From NCBI RefSeq assembly GCF_030697925.1, contig NZ_JAUYOJ010000242.1:1-39539 (forward strand): a DNA stretch of 39,539 nt. Reading direction: 5' to 3'. A model generated the notes under the pieces. That model worked only from the letters and a program-made list of their open reading frames with translations, made no database searches and had not been told where the DNA came from. The number at the start of each line of letters is the position of its first letter. Within the stretch, counting starts at the first letter, position 1. The position numbers were made by a program, and so were the translations under genes. This DNA is from Phenylobacterium sp. (GTDB taxonomy: Bacteria; Pseudomonadota; Alphaproteobacteria; Caulobacterales; Caulobacteraceae). This document shows positions 18,363-26,631 of the stretch, one piece after another.

Positions 18363-18926
18363 CTAAGCCGCCTTCTTCAGCTTCTTCTTCTTCGACTTTT
18401 CAGCCTTGTCGGTCTTCTTGGGTTTCTCGGCCTTGGGTGGTTTTTCGGCCGGCGGATCGGCGGCCTCCTCACCGGCCCGGACTAGGTCGCGCAGGGCGCC
18501 CACCAGGGCCTCGCGCTTGTTCGAGCCCAGCAGTTTCAGGAGCCGGGCGTCGGCCTTGGCCATCTTCGGCCGCGCATCCTCAAGGGCCAGCCGGCCGGCC
18601 TCGGTGAGGCTGACCGCGTTGGCCCTCGCGTCCGAGCTCGAGCGCTGGCGTTCCAGCAGGCCCTTGGCGATCATCCGCGCGGCCATGTCGGCGAGCGTCG
18701 AGCGGTCGATGCCGGTGATCTTGACCAGGTCGGTCTGGGTCAGGCCCTCGTGGGCCTCCACCGCGGCCAGGACCGCGTACTGACGCTGGGTGATCGCGCC
18801 CGCTCCCAACTCGTCGCCATAGATATCGAGGGCGAGCTGCAGGGCCCGGTGCAAAAGGTGGCTGGGAGAGCGGTCCAGGGCCGGCAACCCCTTGCCCGAC
18901 TTGTCGTTCGACTTGGTCTTGGCCAT
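18363..18926 (-). CDS. MarR-family regulator with lysine-rich C-terminal tail
   Basis: This 187-residue winged-helix regulator has AITQRQYAVLAAVEAHEGLTQ, TDLVKITGIDRSTLADMAARM (recognition region) and the wing LERQRSSSDARANAVSLTEAG, all standard MarR blocks, at about residues 40-120. After the dimerisation helices the last 30 residues are an unusual basic tail (repeats of K with A, E and P, ending KSKKKKLKKAA). The ATG at 18926 follows GGGACAG; a start at 18956 is possible. The ligand and targets are unknown and no obvious target gene is adjacent. Confidence 0.88.
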   Translation of the reverse strand: MAKTKSNDKSGKGLPALDRSPSHLLHRALQLALDIYGDELGAGAITQRQYAVLAAVEAHEGLTQTDLVKITGIDRSTLADMAARMIAKGLLERQRSSSDARANAVSLTEAGRLALEDARPKMAKADARLLKLLGSNKREALVGALRDLVRAGEEAADPPAEKPPKAEKPKKTDKAEKSKKKKLKKAA

Positions 18927-19025
18927 CGGCTGTCCCAATCTGAGCGTCATCCGCACGCTGACGCTACCGCGCCACGGTGTCGATTTGACGACAGATGGTC
19001 CGTGGGCGGCGCAACCGCCAGGGGG

Positions 19026-19634
19026 CTACTCCACGTGGGGCGGCGGCGGCTCATCGGTCTTGGCGTATTTCATCATCAGCGGCACCTGGGCGAAGGAGAA
19101 GATCACCGTCAGGATCAGGATGCCCGGAAAGCGGAACGCCACCCAGATATCGTCCGGCTGGGTGCGCCAGACCGCCTCGTTCAGCGCCGCGAGGGCCAGG
19201 AAGAACACGGCGTAGTGCAGGGTCAGCCGCCGCCAGCCCTCATCCGGCATCTGGATGGACTCGCCCATCAGCAGCTTCAGCGGGTTCTTGCGCAGGGCCA
19301 GGCCGCCCAGCAGGGCGAGGCCGAAGACCGTGTTCATCACTGTCGGCTTGATCTTCAGCAGCCGGGGGTCGTGGAAGAACAGGGTGAGCGAGCCGAAGAA
19401 CAGGGCCGCCACCCCGCCGATCAGCGGGAAGGGCGCGATCCGCCGCTCGACGATGAACCCGACCGCCAGGGCGACGGCCGAGCCGGCCACCAGCGCCCAG
19501 GTCGCCTGCATGAGCGCCTCGGACTGGGGCACGCCCGAGACCCGGAAATAGATGAAGGCGGCGAGGAAGGCGATCAGCCCGCCGAAGTCGACGAAGCCGC
19601 GCACATACTTCTTCGTGGTGGACGACAGGGTCAT
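19026..19634 (-). CDS. yciB: Inner membrane septation protein A family (YciB/IspZ)
   Basis: This 202-residue polytopic protein belongs to the YciB family, which acts in envelope integrity and cell-division or elongation complexes. Visible blocks are VDFGGLIAFLAAFIYFRVSG, ALFFGSLTLFFHDPRLLKIKPTVMN and GLALRKNPLKLLMGESIQMPDEGWRRLT, all diagnostic, within five hydrophobic helices. The ATG overlaps the ftsY stop by four bases (ATGA), so the pair is translationally coupled, an arrangement seen in related alphaproteobacteria. Confidence 0.95.
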   Translation of the reverse strand: MTLSSTTKKYVRGFVDFGGLIAFLAAFIYFRVSGVPQSEALMQATWALVAGSAVALAVGFIVERRIAPFPLIGGVAALFFGSLTLFFHDPRLLKIKPTVMNTVFGLALLGGLALRKNPLKLLMGESIQMPDEGWRRLTLHYAVFFLALAALNEAVWRTQPDDIWVAFRFPGILILTVIFSFAQVPLMMKYAKTDEPPPPHVE

Positions 19635-20566
19635 GCGTCCTCCAGACCAACGAGCGATCGGGCGAAGGCGCGCGCCTTGAAGGGCTGGAGATCCTCGATC
19701 CCCTCGCCCACGCCGATCAGTTTGATGGGACTGTCGCTGGCCTGGGCCACCGGCACCAGCACACCGCCGCGGGCCGTGCCGTCCAGCTTGGTCATGACGA
19801 TCCCCGACACCCCGATCTGGTTGCCGAAGATGTTCTCCTGGGCCAGCGCATTGCGGCCCACCGTGGCGTCCAGCACCAGCAGGGTCTCGTGTGGGGCGTC
19901 GGGCAGGGTCTTCTTGACCGCCCGGATCACCTTCAAGAGCTCGTCCATCAGGCCCTGCTTGTTCTGCAGCCGGCCGGCCGTATCGATCAGCACCACGTCG
20001 TGGCCGTTTTCCTTGGCCGTCTCGATGGCGTCGAAGGCCAGGCCCGCGGCGTCCGAGCCGGTAGGCCGCGACATGAAGTCGGCCTGCGCCCGGTCGGCCC
20101 AGATCTTCAGCTGCTCGACGGCGGCGGCGCGGAAGGTGTCGCCGGCCACCACCAGAACCTTGGCGCCGCGCCCGGTCAGGTCGGCGGCGATCTTTCCCAG
20201 GGTCGTGGTCTTGCCGGAGCCGTTGACCCCGATGAACAGCACCACATAGGGCTTGGGTCCCGATAGCGGGTCGAAGTCGCCCTCGCGGGATTCCAGCTCC
20301 GCGCCGATATACTCGGCCAGGGCCTCCTTGATCTCCTGCTCATCGACGCTCTTGCCGAACTTGGCGTCGGAGAACCTCTGGGTGACGCGCGCGGCCGAAT
20401 GCGGACCGAGGTCGGCCTCGATCAGCATCTCTTCCAGCTCGTCGAGCTTGGCCTGGTCTAGCGGCTGCTTGGTGAAGGTGGAGACCACCTGCTCGGTCAT
20501 CTGCTTGGACGAGCGCGACAGCCCGCTGGTCAGACGCTGGAGCCAGCCCTTTTTCGGTTCGGTCAT
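19631..20566 (-). CDS. ftsY: Signal recognition particle receptor FtsY
   Basis: This GTPase docks the SRP-ribosome complex at the membrane. The 311-residue protein has a short N-terminal region, an NG domain with G1 GVNGSGKT (113-120), DTFRAAAVEQL, G3 DTAGR (195-199), G4 TKLD (259-262) and the final GVGEGIEDLQPF. The acidic A domain of E. coli FtsY is absent, as is usual in alphaproteobacteria; membrane contact would be through the amphipathic N-terminal helix (KKGWLQRLTSGLSRSSKQM). It is divergent from the TRIC-like gene, with 47 bp between starts. Confidence 0.97.
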   Translation of the reverse strand: MTEPKKGWLQRLTSGLSRSSKQMTEQVVSTFTKQPLDQAKLDELEEMLIEADLGPHSAARVTQRFSDAKFGKSVDEQEIKEALAEYIGAELESREGDFDPLSGPKPYVVLFIGVNGSGKTTTLGKIAADLTGRGAKVLVVAGDTFRAAAVEQLKIWADRAQADFMSRPTGSDAAGLAFDAIETAKENGHDVVLIDTAGRLQNKQGLMDELLKVIRAVKKTLPDAPHETLLVLDATVGRNALAQENIFGNQIGVSGIVMTKLDGTARGGVLVPVAQASDSPIKLIGVGEGIEDLQPFKARAFARSLVGLEDA

Positions 20567-20613
20567 GGGCCGGCTTCTAGCGGCTTGGAGGGTTGCGCGA
20601 TAGAGGTTCGGAC

Positions 20614-21246
20614 ATGGACGCCTTGGCCGCCACCCTCGTCTGGCTCGACTATGGCGCGGTGGCGGTCTTCGGCGCCACCGGCGCGCTGGCCGCGGCGCGC
20701 CAGAAGCACGACATCATCACCTTCGGCTTCTTCGCCGCCGTGACCGGGGTCGGGGGCGGGACCCTGCGCGACCTGCTGATCGGGGCGCCGGTCTTCTGGG
20801 TGGACCGACCGGGCTACATCCTGGCCTGCCTGGCCGCGGCCGTGGCGGTCTGGGTGTTCGGCGCCGGCCAGGCGCGGATGCGGGTGCTGCTGTGGCTCGA
20901 TGCGCTGGGCATGGCCGCCTATTGCGTGGTGGGCGCAGCCAAGGCCGGGGCGCTGGACGTGCCGCCCTTCTCCGCGGTGGTCATGGGAGTTCTGACGGCC
21001 TGTTTCGGCGGCGTCATCCGCGACGTCCTGGCCCACGAACCCTCGGTGCTGCTGCGCCGCGAGATTTATGTGACCTGCGCGTTGATCGGGGCCGGGGTCT
21101 TCGTCGGCCTGGAGCTGCTGGGGGCGCCGTCTGTCTGGGCCGGGATCGCGGGTTTCCTCGCCGCCTTCCTCGTCCGCGCCGGCGCCCTCCACTGGGGCTG
21201 GAGCCTGCCGGGCTTTCCAGGGCGGGGGCGGCCGGACGAGGCCTGA
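20614..21246 (+). CDS. TRIC-like (UPF0126) seven-helix cation channel
   Basis: This 210-residue membrane protein is made of two homologous UPF0126 halves. Each half carries the glycine-rich kinked helix with an R-D pair: VTGVGGGTLRDLLIG in the first and LTACFGGVIRDVLAHEPS in the second. VFGATGALAAARQKHDIITFGFFA and FWVDRPGYI are also typical. Prokaryotic TRIC proteins are trimeric monovalent cation channels. The ATG at 20614 is preceded by AGAGG. The gene lies between ftsY and the mtaB operon but on the opposite strand. Confidence 0.92.
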   Translation: MDALAATLVWLDYGAVAVFGATGALAAARQKHDIITFGFFAAVTGVGGGTLRDLLIGAPVFWVDRPGYILACLAAAVAVWVFGAGQARMRVLLWLDALGMAAYCVVGAAKAGALDVPPFSAVVMGVLTACFGGVIRDVLAHEPSVLLRREIYVTCALIGAGVFVGLELLGAPSVWAGIAGFLAAFLVRAGALHWGWSLPGFPGRGRPDEA

Positions 21247-21260
21247 AGATGAGCCGCCAG

Positions 21261-21314
21261 CATCCTTCTCCCGCAAGGGGAGAAGGAAGGCGAAGCTCGC
21301 CTTTTCCAAGGATG
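21261..21314. terminator. Palindromic repeat likely acting as terminator after the TRIC gene
   Basis: CCTTCTCCC (21264-21272) and GGGAGAAGG (21278-21286) form a perfect stem. A second hairpin, GGCGA-AGC-TCGCC (21289-21301), is followed by TTTT. Outer arms CATCCTT (21261-21267) and AAGGATG (21308-21314) enclose both. The second hairpin plus T-run looks like a plus-strand terminator, built within a dispersed-type palindrome. Confidence 0.7.
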
Positions 21315-21320
21315 ACGAAT

Positions 21321-21794
21321 CTATTTGGCGAGCGGCCACTCCGCTGCGTCGTAGTCGGGGTGCTGATGGCTGACGATGGTGGCCTGATAGGCCTGCATCT
21401 TGGCCTCCTCCTCCGGCGTCTTCACCGGCAGGTCGGACACCCCGGCGACCCAGGGCAGCGCGCGCTCCACGTCCAGCTGCAACACCGGTTTGATGGACGC
21501 CGCATCGTCGAAGGCCGCGATGGCGAGGTCGATGATCCTCGAATGCCACTCGAAGGTCAAAGGCGTGCCGCAGTCGCCGCAGAAGCCGCGATCCACCTTG
21601 TTGGAGCTGGCGAAGCGCTTGGGTTCGCCCCGGGTCCATTCGAGGTCCGCCTTGTTCACCGAGACCAGGGCTCCGTAGGGGCCGCCGAATGCCTTCTGAC
21701 ACATGCGGCAGTGGCAGATTGAGGCGCGGCCGAGCTCGCCGGTCACCTTGAAACGCACCGCGCCGCACTGGCATCCGCCGGTCTCGCCGCTCAT
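21321..21794 (-). CDS. GFA (Mss4-like) family zinc protein
   Basis: The 157-residue protein has the glutathione-dependent formaldehyde-activating/CENP-V fold. Zinc ligands are readable as CQC (C8, C10), CHCRMC (C27, C29, C32) and CGDC (C72, C75), with the usual GAVRFKVTGE, FASSNKVDRGFCGDCGTPL and DLAIAAFDD blocks. Members often handle glutathione adducts, but most are uncharacterised. The C-terminal third (KTPEEEAKMQAYQ to the end) is longer than the core. The start overlaps the mtaB stop (ATGA), so it is in the dapF-mtaB operon. Confidence 0.92.
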   Translation of the reverse strand: MSGETGGCQCGAVRFKVTGELGRASICHCRMCQKAFGGPYGALVSVNKADLEWTRGEPKRFASSNKVDRGFCGDCGTPLTFEWHSRIIDLAIAAFDDAASIKPVLQLDVERALPWVAGVSDLPVKTPEEEAKMQAYQATIVSHQHPDYDAAEWPLAK

Positions 21795-23086
21795 TCCGCC
21801 GCCTCCAGGACCGCCACGTGGCCGAGCGCCCTGCCGCCCGCGTGGCCGGTGATCCGCATCGCGACGATAGAGCCCACCGCCGCCTCGCCCGTGAAGGCGA
21901 TCTCAGTGAAGTCCTCGGCCCGCGCCACCCCGTCGCGCTCCACCAGGCCGGTGACCGTGCGGCCGACCTGGCACTCCAGGTGACGGAGCAGGGCCGCCTC
22001 GCCCGCCGCCCGCAGGCGCGCGGCGCGGTCCTTGATCACCGGGCGCTGCAGCTGCGGCATCCGGGCCGCCGGGGTTCCGGGGCGCGGGCTGAACGGGAAG
22101 ACGTGCAGGAACGACAGGGCGCCCTCCTCCACCAGCCGAAGGGTGTTGGCGAACATCTCCTCGGTCTCGGTCGGGAAGCCGGCGATCAGGTCGGCGCCGA
22201 AGGCGGTGTCGGGGCGCACGGCGCGGACGTCGGCGATCAGCTTGAGCGCGTCGGCGCGCAGGTGGCGGCGCTTCATGCGCTTGAGGATCATGTCGTCGCC
22301 GGCCTGCAGCGACAGGTGAAGATAAGGCATCAGCCGAGGGTCTTCGGCCAGGCAGCGCATCAGGTCAGGGTCGATCTCGGCGGCGTCGATGGACGACAGC
22401 CGCAGGCGCGGCAGTTCAGGGACCAGCTTCAGGATGCGCGCGACCAGCTGGCCAAGCGTCGGCTGGCCGGGCAGGTCGGCGCCCCAGCTGGTGATGTCCA
22501 CACCGGTCAGCACCACCTCGAGATAGCCCTGGGCGGTCAGCTTGCGGACCTGCTCCACCACCTCGCCGGCGGCGGCCGAGCGGGAATTGCCGCGGCCATA
22601 GGGGATGACGCAGAAGGTGCAGCGGTGGTCGCAGCCGTTCTGCACCTCAACATAGGCCCGGGCGCGGTCCTTCAGGCCGTCGATCAGGTGGCCGGCGGTC
22701 TCGCGCACGCTCATGATGTCGTTGACCCGGACCCGGCCCTCCGGCGCGCTGGCCGAATAGGCGCCGGCCTGGGACTTCTCGGCGTTGCCCAGCACCAGGT
22801 CGACCTCGGCCATGCCGGCGAATGCGGCGGGATCGATCTGGGCGGCGCAGCCGGTGACGATCAGCCGGGCGTCGGGCCGCTCGCGGCGCGCCTTGCGGAT
22901 CGCCTGGCGGGCCTGGCGCACGGCCTCGCCGGTCACCGCGCAGGTGTTGAAGACGATGGCGTTGGCCAGCCCGTCCTCGGCGGCGCGCGCGCGGATGACC
23001 TCGCTCTCATAGGCGTTGAGCCGGCAGCCGAACGTGACGATGCGGACATCGGCGCCGTCGCCGGGCGCGGCCACGGGCAGGTCCAT
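21791..23086 (-). CDS. mtaB: tRNA t6A37 methylthiotransferase MtaB
   Basis: This radical-SAM enzyme converts t6A37 to ms2t6A37 in tRNA. From the ATG at 23086 it has 431 residues. The N-terminal MTTase domain carries C21 (TFGCRLNAYES), C49 (FNTCAVT) and C80 (VTGCAAQ) for the auxiliary cluster. The radical-SAM motif CDHRCTFC has C152, C156 and C159. LRLSSIDAAEID, PYLHLSLQAGDD and the C-terminal TRAM-like region are also present. FGCRLNAYES separates MtaB from RimO and MiaB. An alternative GTG start at 23107 would overlap the upstream peptidase gene by 20 bp and has AAGGAC upstream; ATG 23086 lies one base after that gene's stop. Confidence 0.94.
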   Translation of the reverse strand: MDLPVAAPGDGADVRIVTFGCRLNAYESEVIRARAAEDGLANAIVFNTCAVTGEAVRQARQAIRKARRERPDARLIVTGCAAQIDPAAFAGMAEVDLVLGNAEKSQAGAYSASAPEGRVRVNDIMSVRETAGHLIDGLKDRARAYVEVQNGCDHRCTFCVIPYGRGNSRSAAAGEVVEQVRKLTAQGYLEVVLTGVDITSWGADLPGQPTLGQLVARILKLVPELPRLRLSSIDAAEIDPDLMRCLAEDPRLMPYLHLSLQAGDDMILKRMKRRHLRADALKLIADVRAVRPDTAFGADLIAGFPTETEEMFANTLRLVEEGALSFLHVFPFSPRPGTPAARMPQLQRPVIKDRAARLRAAGEAALLRHLECQVGRTVTGLVERDGVARAEDFTEIAFTGEAAVGSIVAMRITGHAGGRALGHVAVLEAAE

Positions 23087-23087
23087 A

Positions 23088-23672
23088 TCAGGGCTTTGCG
23101 CCGACACGCTTCTTGTCCTTGGCCTGGAGGATGACGGTGGCGACGGCGCAGATGTCCTTGTTTTCGAAGGGACCCCAGATTCGCGAGTCTGAGGCGTCGT
23201 CGCGGTTGTCGCCCAGTATATACCAGTCCTGCGGCCCCAGGCGCACGGGGGCGATGTCGTCGAACAGGGCCTCCTCGCCGCTGGCCAGGGTGAAATAGCT
23301 GCGCCCGTTGCTCAGGGTCTCCTGGACCACCGCGCCCGCACCGCCAGCCGCTTCGACGACACGGGCGGCCGGAACGGTGCGGCCGTCGATCACCAACCGG
23401 CCGCGACGAATCCGCAGGGTCTGGCCGGGTCCGGCGACCACGCGGCCGAGATAGGGCTGAGGCTTGTCCTTCGGGCGGTAGACCACGACGTCGCCGGGCT
23501 GGGGACGGGTCTGACCGCACATCCCTTCCAGCATATCGGCCCCGACCAGATCGCCCTTCTCCAGGTTCGGGCGCATGGAGTCCGAGCTCATCGCATAGGT
23601 GGCGATAGGCGAGCTGGCGGCCCCCAGCAGCGGCGCGAGTATGAGTCCGAGGAGGGCGACGCGTCGGGTCAC
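23088..23672 (-). CDS. Signal peptidase I (S26A) homologue lacking the catalytic lysine
   Basis: The predicted protein of 194 residues has an N-terminal hydrophobic segment (VALLGLILAPLLGAASS), then box B with the nucleophile, SSDSMRPNLEKGD (S32, M33). Box C is PGDVVVYRPKD and box E is GDNRDDASDSRIWG (154-167). In box D, where SPase I has Y-[IL]-K-R-V with the catalytic lysine, this protein reads PYLGRVVAGPG, so the lysine position is G76. The start is GTG at 23672, overlapping the dapF stop (GTGA). It may be an altered or inactive peptidase, or use another base. It is translated within the dapF-mtaB operon. Confidence 0.87.
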   Translation of the reverse strand: MTRRVALLGLILAPLLGAASSPIATYAMSSDSMRPNLEKGDLVGADMLEGMCGQTRPQPGDVVVYRPKDKPQPYLGRVVAGPGQTLRIRRGRLVIDGRTVPAARVVEAAGGAGAVVQETLSNGRSYFTLASGEEALFDDIAPVRLGPQDWYILGDNRDDASDSRIWGPFENKDICAVATVILQAKDKKRVGAKP

Positions 23673-24496
23673 GGCAGGGTCCCCGTGAAATCCACCTGGG
23701 CGGGTCCGGTCATGATCACATGGCCGTCGGACTCGCGCCACTCGATGGTCAGCTCCCCGCCGTCCAGCGCCAGGGTCGCCTTGTTGTCGGTCAGGCCGCG
23801 GCGATGGGCCGCCACCAGGGCCGCGCAGGCGCCGGTGCCGCAGGCCTTGGTCAGGCCCGCCCCCCGCTCCCAGACCCGCAGGCGGATGCGGTCGCGAGCG
23901 ACGATCTGGGCGAAGCCGACGTTCACGGCTTCGGGGAACAGATGATGGTGCTCGATCATCGGCCCGACCTCGATCACCGGCGCGGTCTCGATGTCGGGCA
24001 CGAAGAACACCACGTGCGGATTGCCCATGGAGACGCAGCCCGGGGTGTGCAGGATCGGGGCGTCGATGGGCCCGACCTGCAGTTCGATCCCCTTGGTGTC
24101 CATCTCCTCGGCGAGCGGGATGTCGGTCCAGTCGAGGCCCGGGACGCCCATGTCGACGCTGACGATCTTGTCGCCGGCGCGGGTGGCGGTCAGCAGCCCG
24201 CCTTGCGTCTCCATCACCGCCTGGTCGCGGCCCGAGGCCTCCATCAGCAGCCAGCCCACGCAGCGGCTGGCGTTGCCGCAGGCGCCCACCTCCTCGCCGT
24301 CGGCGTTCCAGAAGCGCACGGCGGCGTCGGCCTTGTCGGAGGCCTCGATGGAGACCAGCTGGTCGCAGCCGATCCCAGCCTGCCGGCTCGCGATCGCGCG
24401 CACCTCCTCAGGCGTCGGCGCGAAGGGCGCGGATCGGGCCTCGACCACGACGAAGTCGTTGCCGAGCCCGTTCATCTTCAGGAACGGACGGCTCAT
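23669..24496 (-). CDS. dapF: Diaminopimelate epimerase
   Basis: This enzyme converts LL- to meso-diaminopimelate for lysine and peptidoglycan synthesis. The 275-residue protein begins FLKMNGLGNDFVVVEAR. The two catalytic cysteines are C73 in GACGNASRC and C219 in KACGTGACAA. FWNADGEEVGACGN and GNPHVVFFV are standard blocks. It is the first gene of an operon with the signal-peptidase homologue, mtaB and the GFA gene. It is divergent from the prolyl oligopeptidase gene (83 bp between starts); the gap holds GGCTATATAGG, a possible promoter element. Confidence 0.97.
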   Translation of the reverse strand: MSRPFLKMNGLGNDFVVVEARSAPFAPTPEEVRAIASRQAGIGCDQLVSIEASDKADAAVRFWNADGEEVGACGNASRCVGWLLMEASGRDQAVMETQGGLLTATRAGDKIVSVDMGVPGLDWTDIPLAEEMDTKGIELQVGPIDAPILHTPGCVSMGNPHVVFFVPDIETAPVIEVGPMIEHHHLFPEAVNVGFAQIVARDRIRLRVWERGAGLTKACGTGACAALVAAHRRGLTDNKATLALDGGELTIEWRESDGHVIMTGPAQVDFTGTLP

Positions 24497-24579
24497 GATG
24501 GCCGGCTATATAGGGGAGAATTGTCCGCCGATCACCTTTTGGAAGACAGGCCCTGCCCGGGCGATTTATCCATGACGCC

Positions 24580-26631
24580 ATGAAGCTCATCTCCGCGGCG
24601 CTCGCAGGCGCCCTGCTCATCGCTCCGGCCGCCGCCGTCGCCCAGGCCGAGGACCCCTTCGTCTGGCTTGAGGATATCGATTCCCCCAGGTCCATGGCCT
24701 GGGTCGAGGCGCAGAACGCCAAGGCGGCCAAGCGGCTGGAGAGCGACGCCCGTTACGCCCCATTCCTCGCCGAGGGCCGGGCGATCTTCACCGCCAAGGA
24801 CCGTATCGCCCAGCCGAGCTTCCGGGGCGCGGGCGTGGACAATTTCTGGCAGGACGGCGTCAACACCCACGGGATCTGGCGGACCGCCTCGCTGGCCTCC
24901 TATCGCGGCGCCGATCCGGCCTGGGAAACCTTGCTGGACCTCGACGGCTTGTCGAAGGCCGAGGGTAAGAACTGGTTCTGGAAGGGCGCGACCTGCCTCA
25001 AGCCGGCCGAGGCCGTCTGCCTGGTCAGCCTCTCCAACGGCGGCGGCGACGCAGTCGAACTGCGGGAGTTCGACACGACGAGGAAGGCTTTCGTCGAGGG
25101 CGGCTTCCGCCTGGCCGAGGGCAAGCAGAACGTCGAATGGCTGGACGCCGACACCCTGCTGGTCGGCCGCGAATGGGTCCCCGGCGAGGTCACGACCTCG
25201 GGCTATCCCTATGTGCTGAAAATCCTCTCCCGCTCGGGCGAGGCCAAGGAGACCTTCCGCGGCCAGAAGACCGACGTCTGGGCCACGCCCAATGTCCTGC
25301 GCGGCGAGGGCGGCAAGGTCGACGCCATCCTGGTCGAGCGCGGCCTGTCCTTCTACGAGTCTGAGCACAGCCTCTATGCCGACGGCAAGCTGACCCCGGT
25401 CCCGCTGCCGCGCAAGGCGCGGTTCCAGGCCTATGTCGACGGCGCGATGATCTTCACCGTGCAGGAGGCCTGGTCGGACTTCGCAATCGGCTCGGTGATC
25501 GCCGTCGATCCGACCACCCTGAAGGCGGAACTGGTCTTCCAGCCCGGCCCGCGCCAGGCGGTCCGGGGCGTCGCCGACACCAAGGGCATGCTGGCCGTCG
25601 AGCTGCTGGAGGACGTGAAGGGCGCGGTCGACGTCTACGACCTGAAGGCCGGCAAGTGGACCGCCCGGCGCCTGGCCTTGCCCAAGGACGCCACCCTGAC
25701 CCTGCGCTCCGCCTCGGGGAAGGACGACCAGCTGTTCGTGGCCGGCGAGAGCTTCCTGGCGCCCAACAGCCTGTGGCTGGCCAACGCCGCGACGGGCCAG
25801 GCCCAGCAGGTCAAGACCCTGCCCGCCCGCTTCGACGCTTCCAAGGACCGGGTCGACCAGTATTGGGCGACCTCCAGCGACGGGACCAGGATCCCCTATT
25901 TCGTGGTCCGCCCGAAGGCCGCCAAGCTGGACGGCTCGACGCCGACCATCATGTACGGCTACGGCGGCTTCGAGGTCGCCAAGCCGCCGGTCTATATCCC
26001 CGAGATGGGCAAGATCTGGCTGGAGCGCGGCGGCGCCTATGTGATCGCCAATATCCGCGGCGGCGGGGAGTTCGGTCCAGACTGGCACCAGTCAGTGCTA
26101 CGCGAAAAGCGCCAGCTGGCCTTCGACGACTTCGCCGCCGTGGCCCGTGACCTGGCCGCGCGCAAGATCACCTCGGCCCGCCGGCTCGGCATCTACGGCC
26201 GCTCCAACGGCGGGGTCCTGACCACCGTGTCGCTCACCCAGCATCCGGAACTCTGGAACGCCGTGGTGGTGGAAAGCCCGCTGACCGACATGCTGCGCTA
26301 CCACAAGCTCTCTGCCGGCGCCTCGTGGGTGGGTGAGTATGGCGATCCGGAGGTCCCAGCCGACCACGCCTTCATCGCCAAGTATGACGGTTACCTGAAC
26401 CTGAAGCCGGGCCAGAAATACCCCGAGCCCTATGTCACGACGAACACCCGCGACGACCGGGTCCATCCCGGTCACGCACGCAAGTTCGCCGCCAAGCTCG
26501 AAGCCCTGGGCTATCCCTACCTCTATTTCGAGAACACCTTCGGCGGCCACGCCAACGACGCCGATCCCGAGCTGAACGCCCGGCGCTGGGCGAGACACTA
26601 TGTCTATCTCAGCCAGAAGTTGTTCGACTGA
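24580..26631 (+). CDS. Secreted prolyl oligopeptidase family serine peptidase (S9A)
   Basis: The 683-residue protein has a signal peptide (MKLISAALAGALLIAPAAAV, cleavage near AQA) and then EDPFVWLEDIDSPRSMAWVEAQN, the usual prolyl oligopeptidase start. A beta-propeller region spans about 70-430, followed by an alpha/beta hydrolase domain. The catalytic triad is S542 in YGRSNGG, the aspartate in RDDRVHP (D625/D626) and H657 in GGHAND. MYGYGGF and ANIRGGGEFGPDWH form the oxyanion region. It cleaves short proline-containing peptides, probably in the periplasm. Its stop overlaps the next ATG (TGATG). Confidence 0.95.
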   Translation: MKLISAALAGALLIAPAAAVAQAEDPFVWLEDIDSPRSMAWVEAQNAKAAKRLESDARYAPFLAEGRAIFTAKDRIAQPSFRGAGVDNFWQDGVNTHGIWRTASLASYRGADPAWETLLDLDGLSKAEGKNWFWKGATCLKPAEAVCLVSLSNGGGDAVELREFDTTRKAFVEGGFRLAEGKQNVEWLDADTLLVGREWVPGEVTTSGYPYVLKILSRSGEAKETFRGQKTDVWATPNVLRGEGGKVDAILVERGLSFYESEHSLYADGKLTPVPLPRKARFQAYVDGAMIFTVQEAWSDFAIGSVIAVDPTTLKAELVFQPGPRQAVRGVADTKGMLAVELLEDVKGAVDVYDLKAGKWTARRLALPKDATLTLRSASGKDDQLFVAGESFLAPNSLWLANAATGQAQQVKTLPARFDASKDRVDQYWATSSDGTRIPYFVVRPKAAKLDGSTPTIMYGYGGFEVAKPPVYIPEMGKIWLERGGAYVIANIRGGGEFGPDWHQSVLREKRQLAFDDFAAVARDLAARKITSARRLGIYGRSNGGVLTTVSLTQHPELWNAVVVESPLTDMLRYHKLSAGASWVGEYGDPEVPADHAFIAKYDGYLNLKPGQKYPEPYVTTNTRDDRVHPGHARKFAAKLEALGYPYLYFENTFGGHANDADPELNARRWARHYVYLSQKLFD

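Noticed and set aside
23084..23107. mtaB starting at GTG 23107, 20 bp inside the upstream gene
   Set aside because: Possible, but the ATG at 23086, one base after the upstream stop, gives a normal MtaB N-terminus; it is kept only as an alternative.
24532..26088. 518-codon open frame antisense to the prolyl oligopeptidase gene
   Set aside because: Shadow frame: no start context, no motif, and the opposite gene has a complete catalytic triad.
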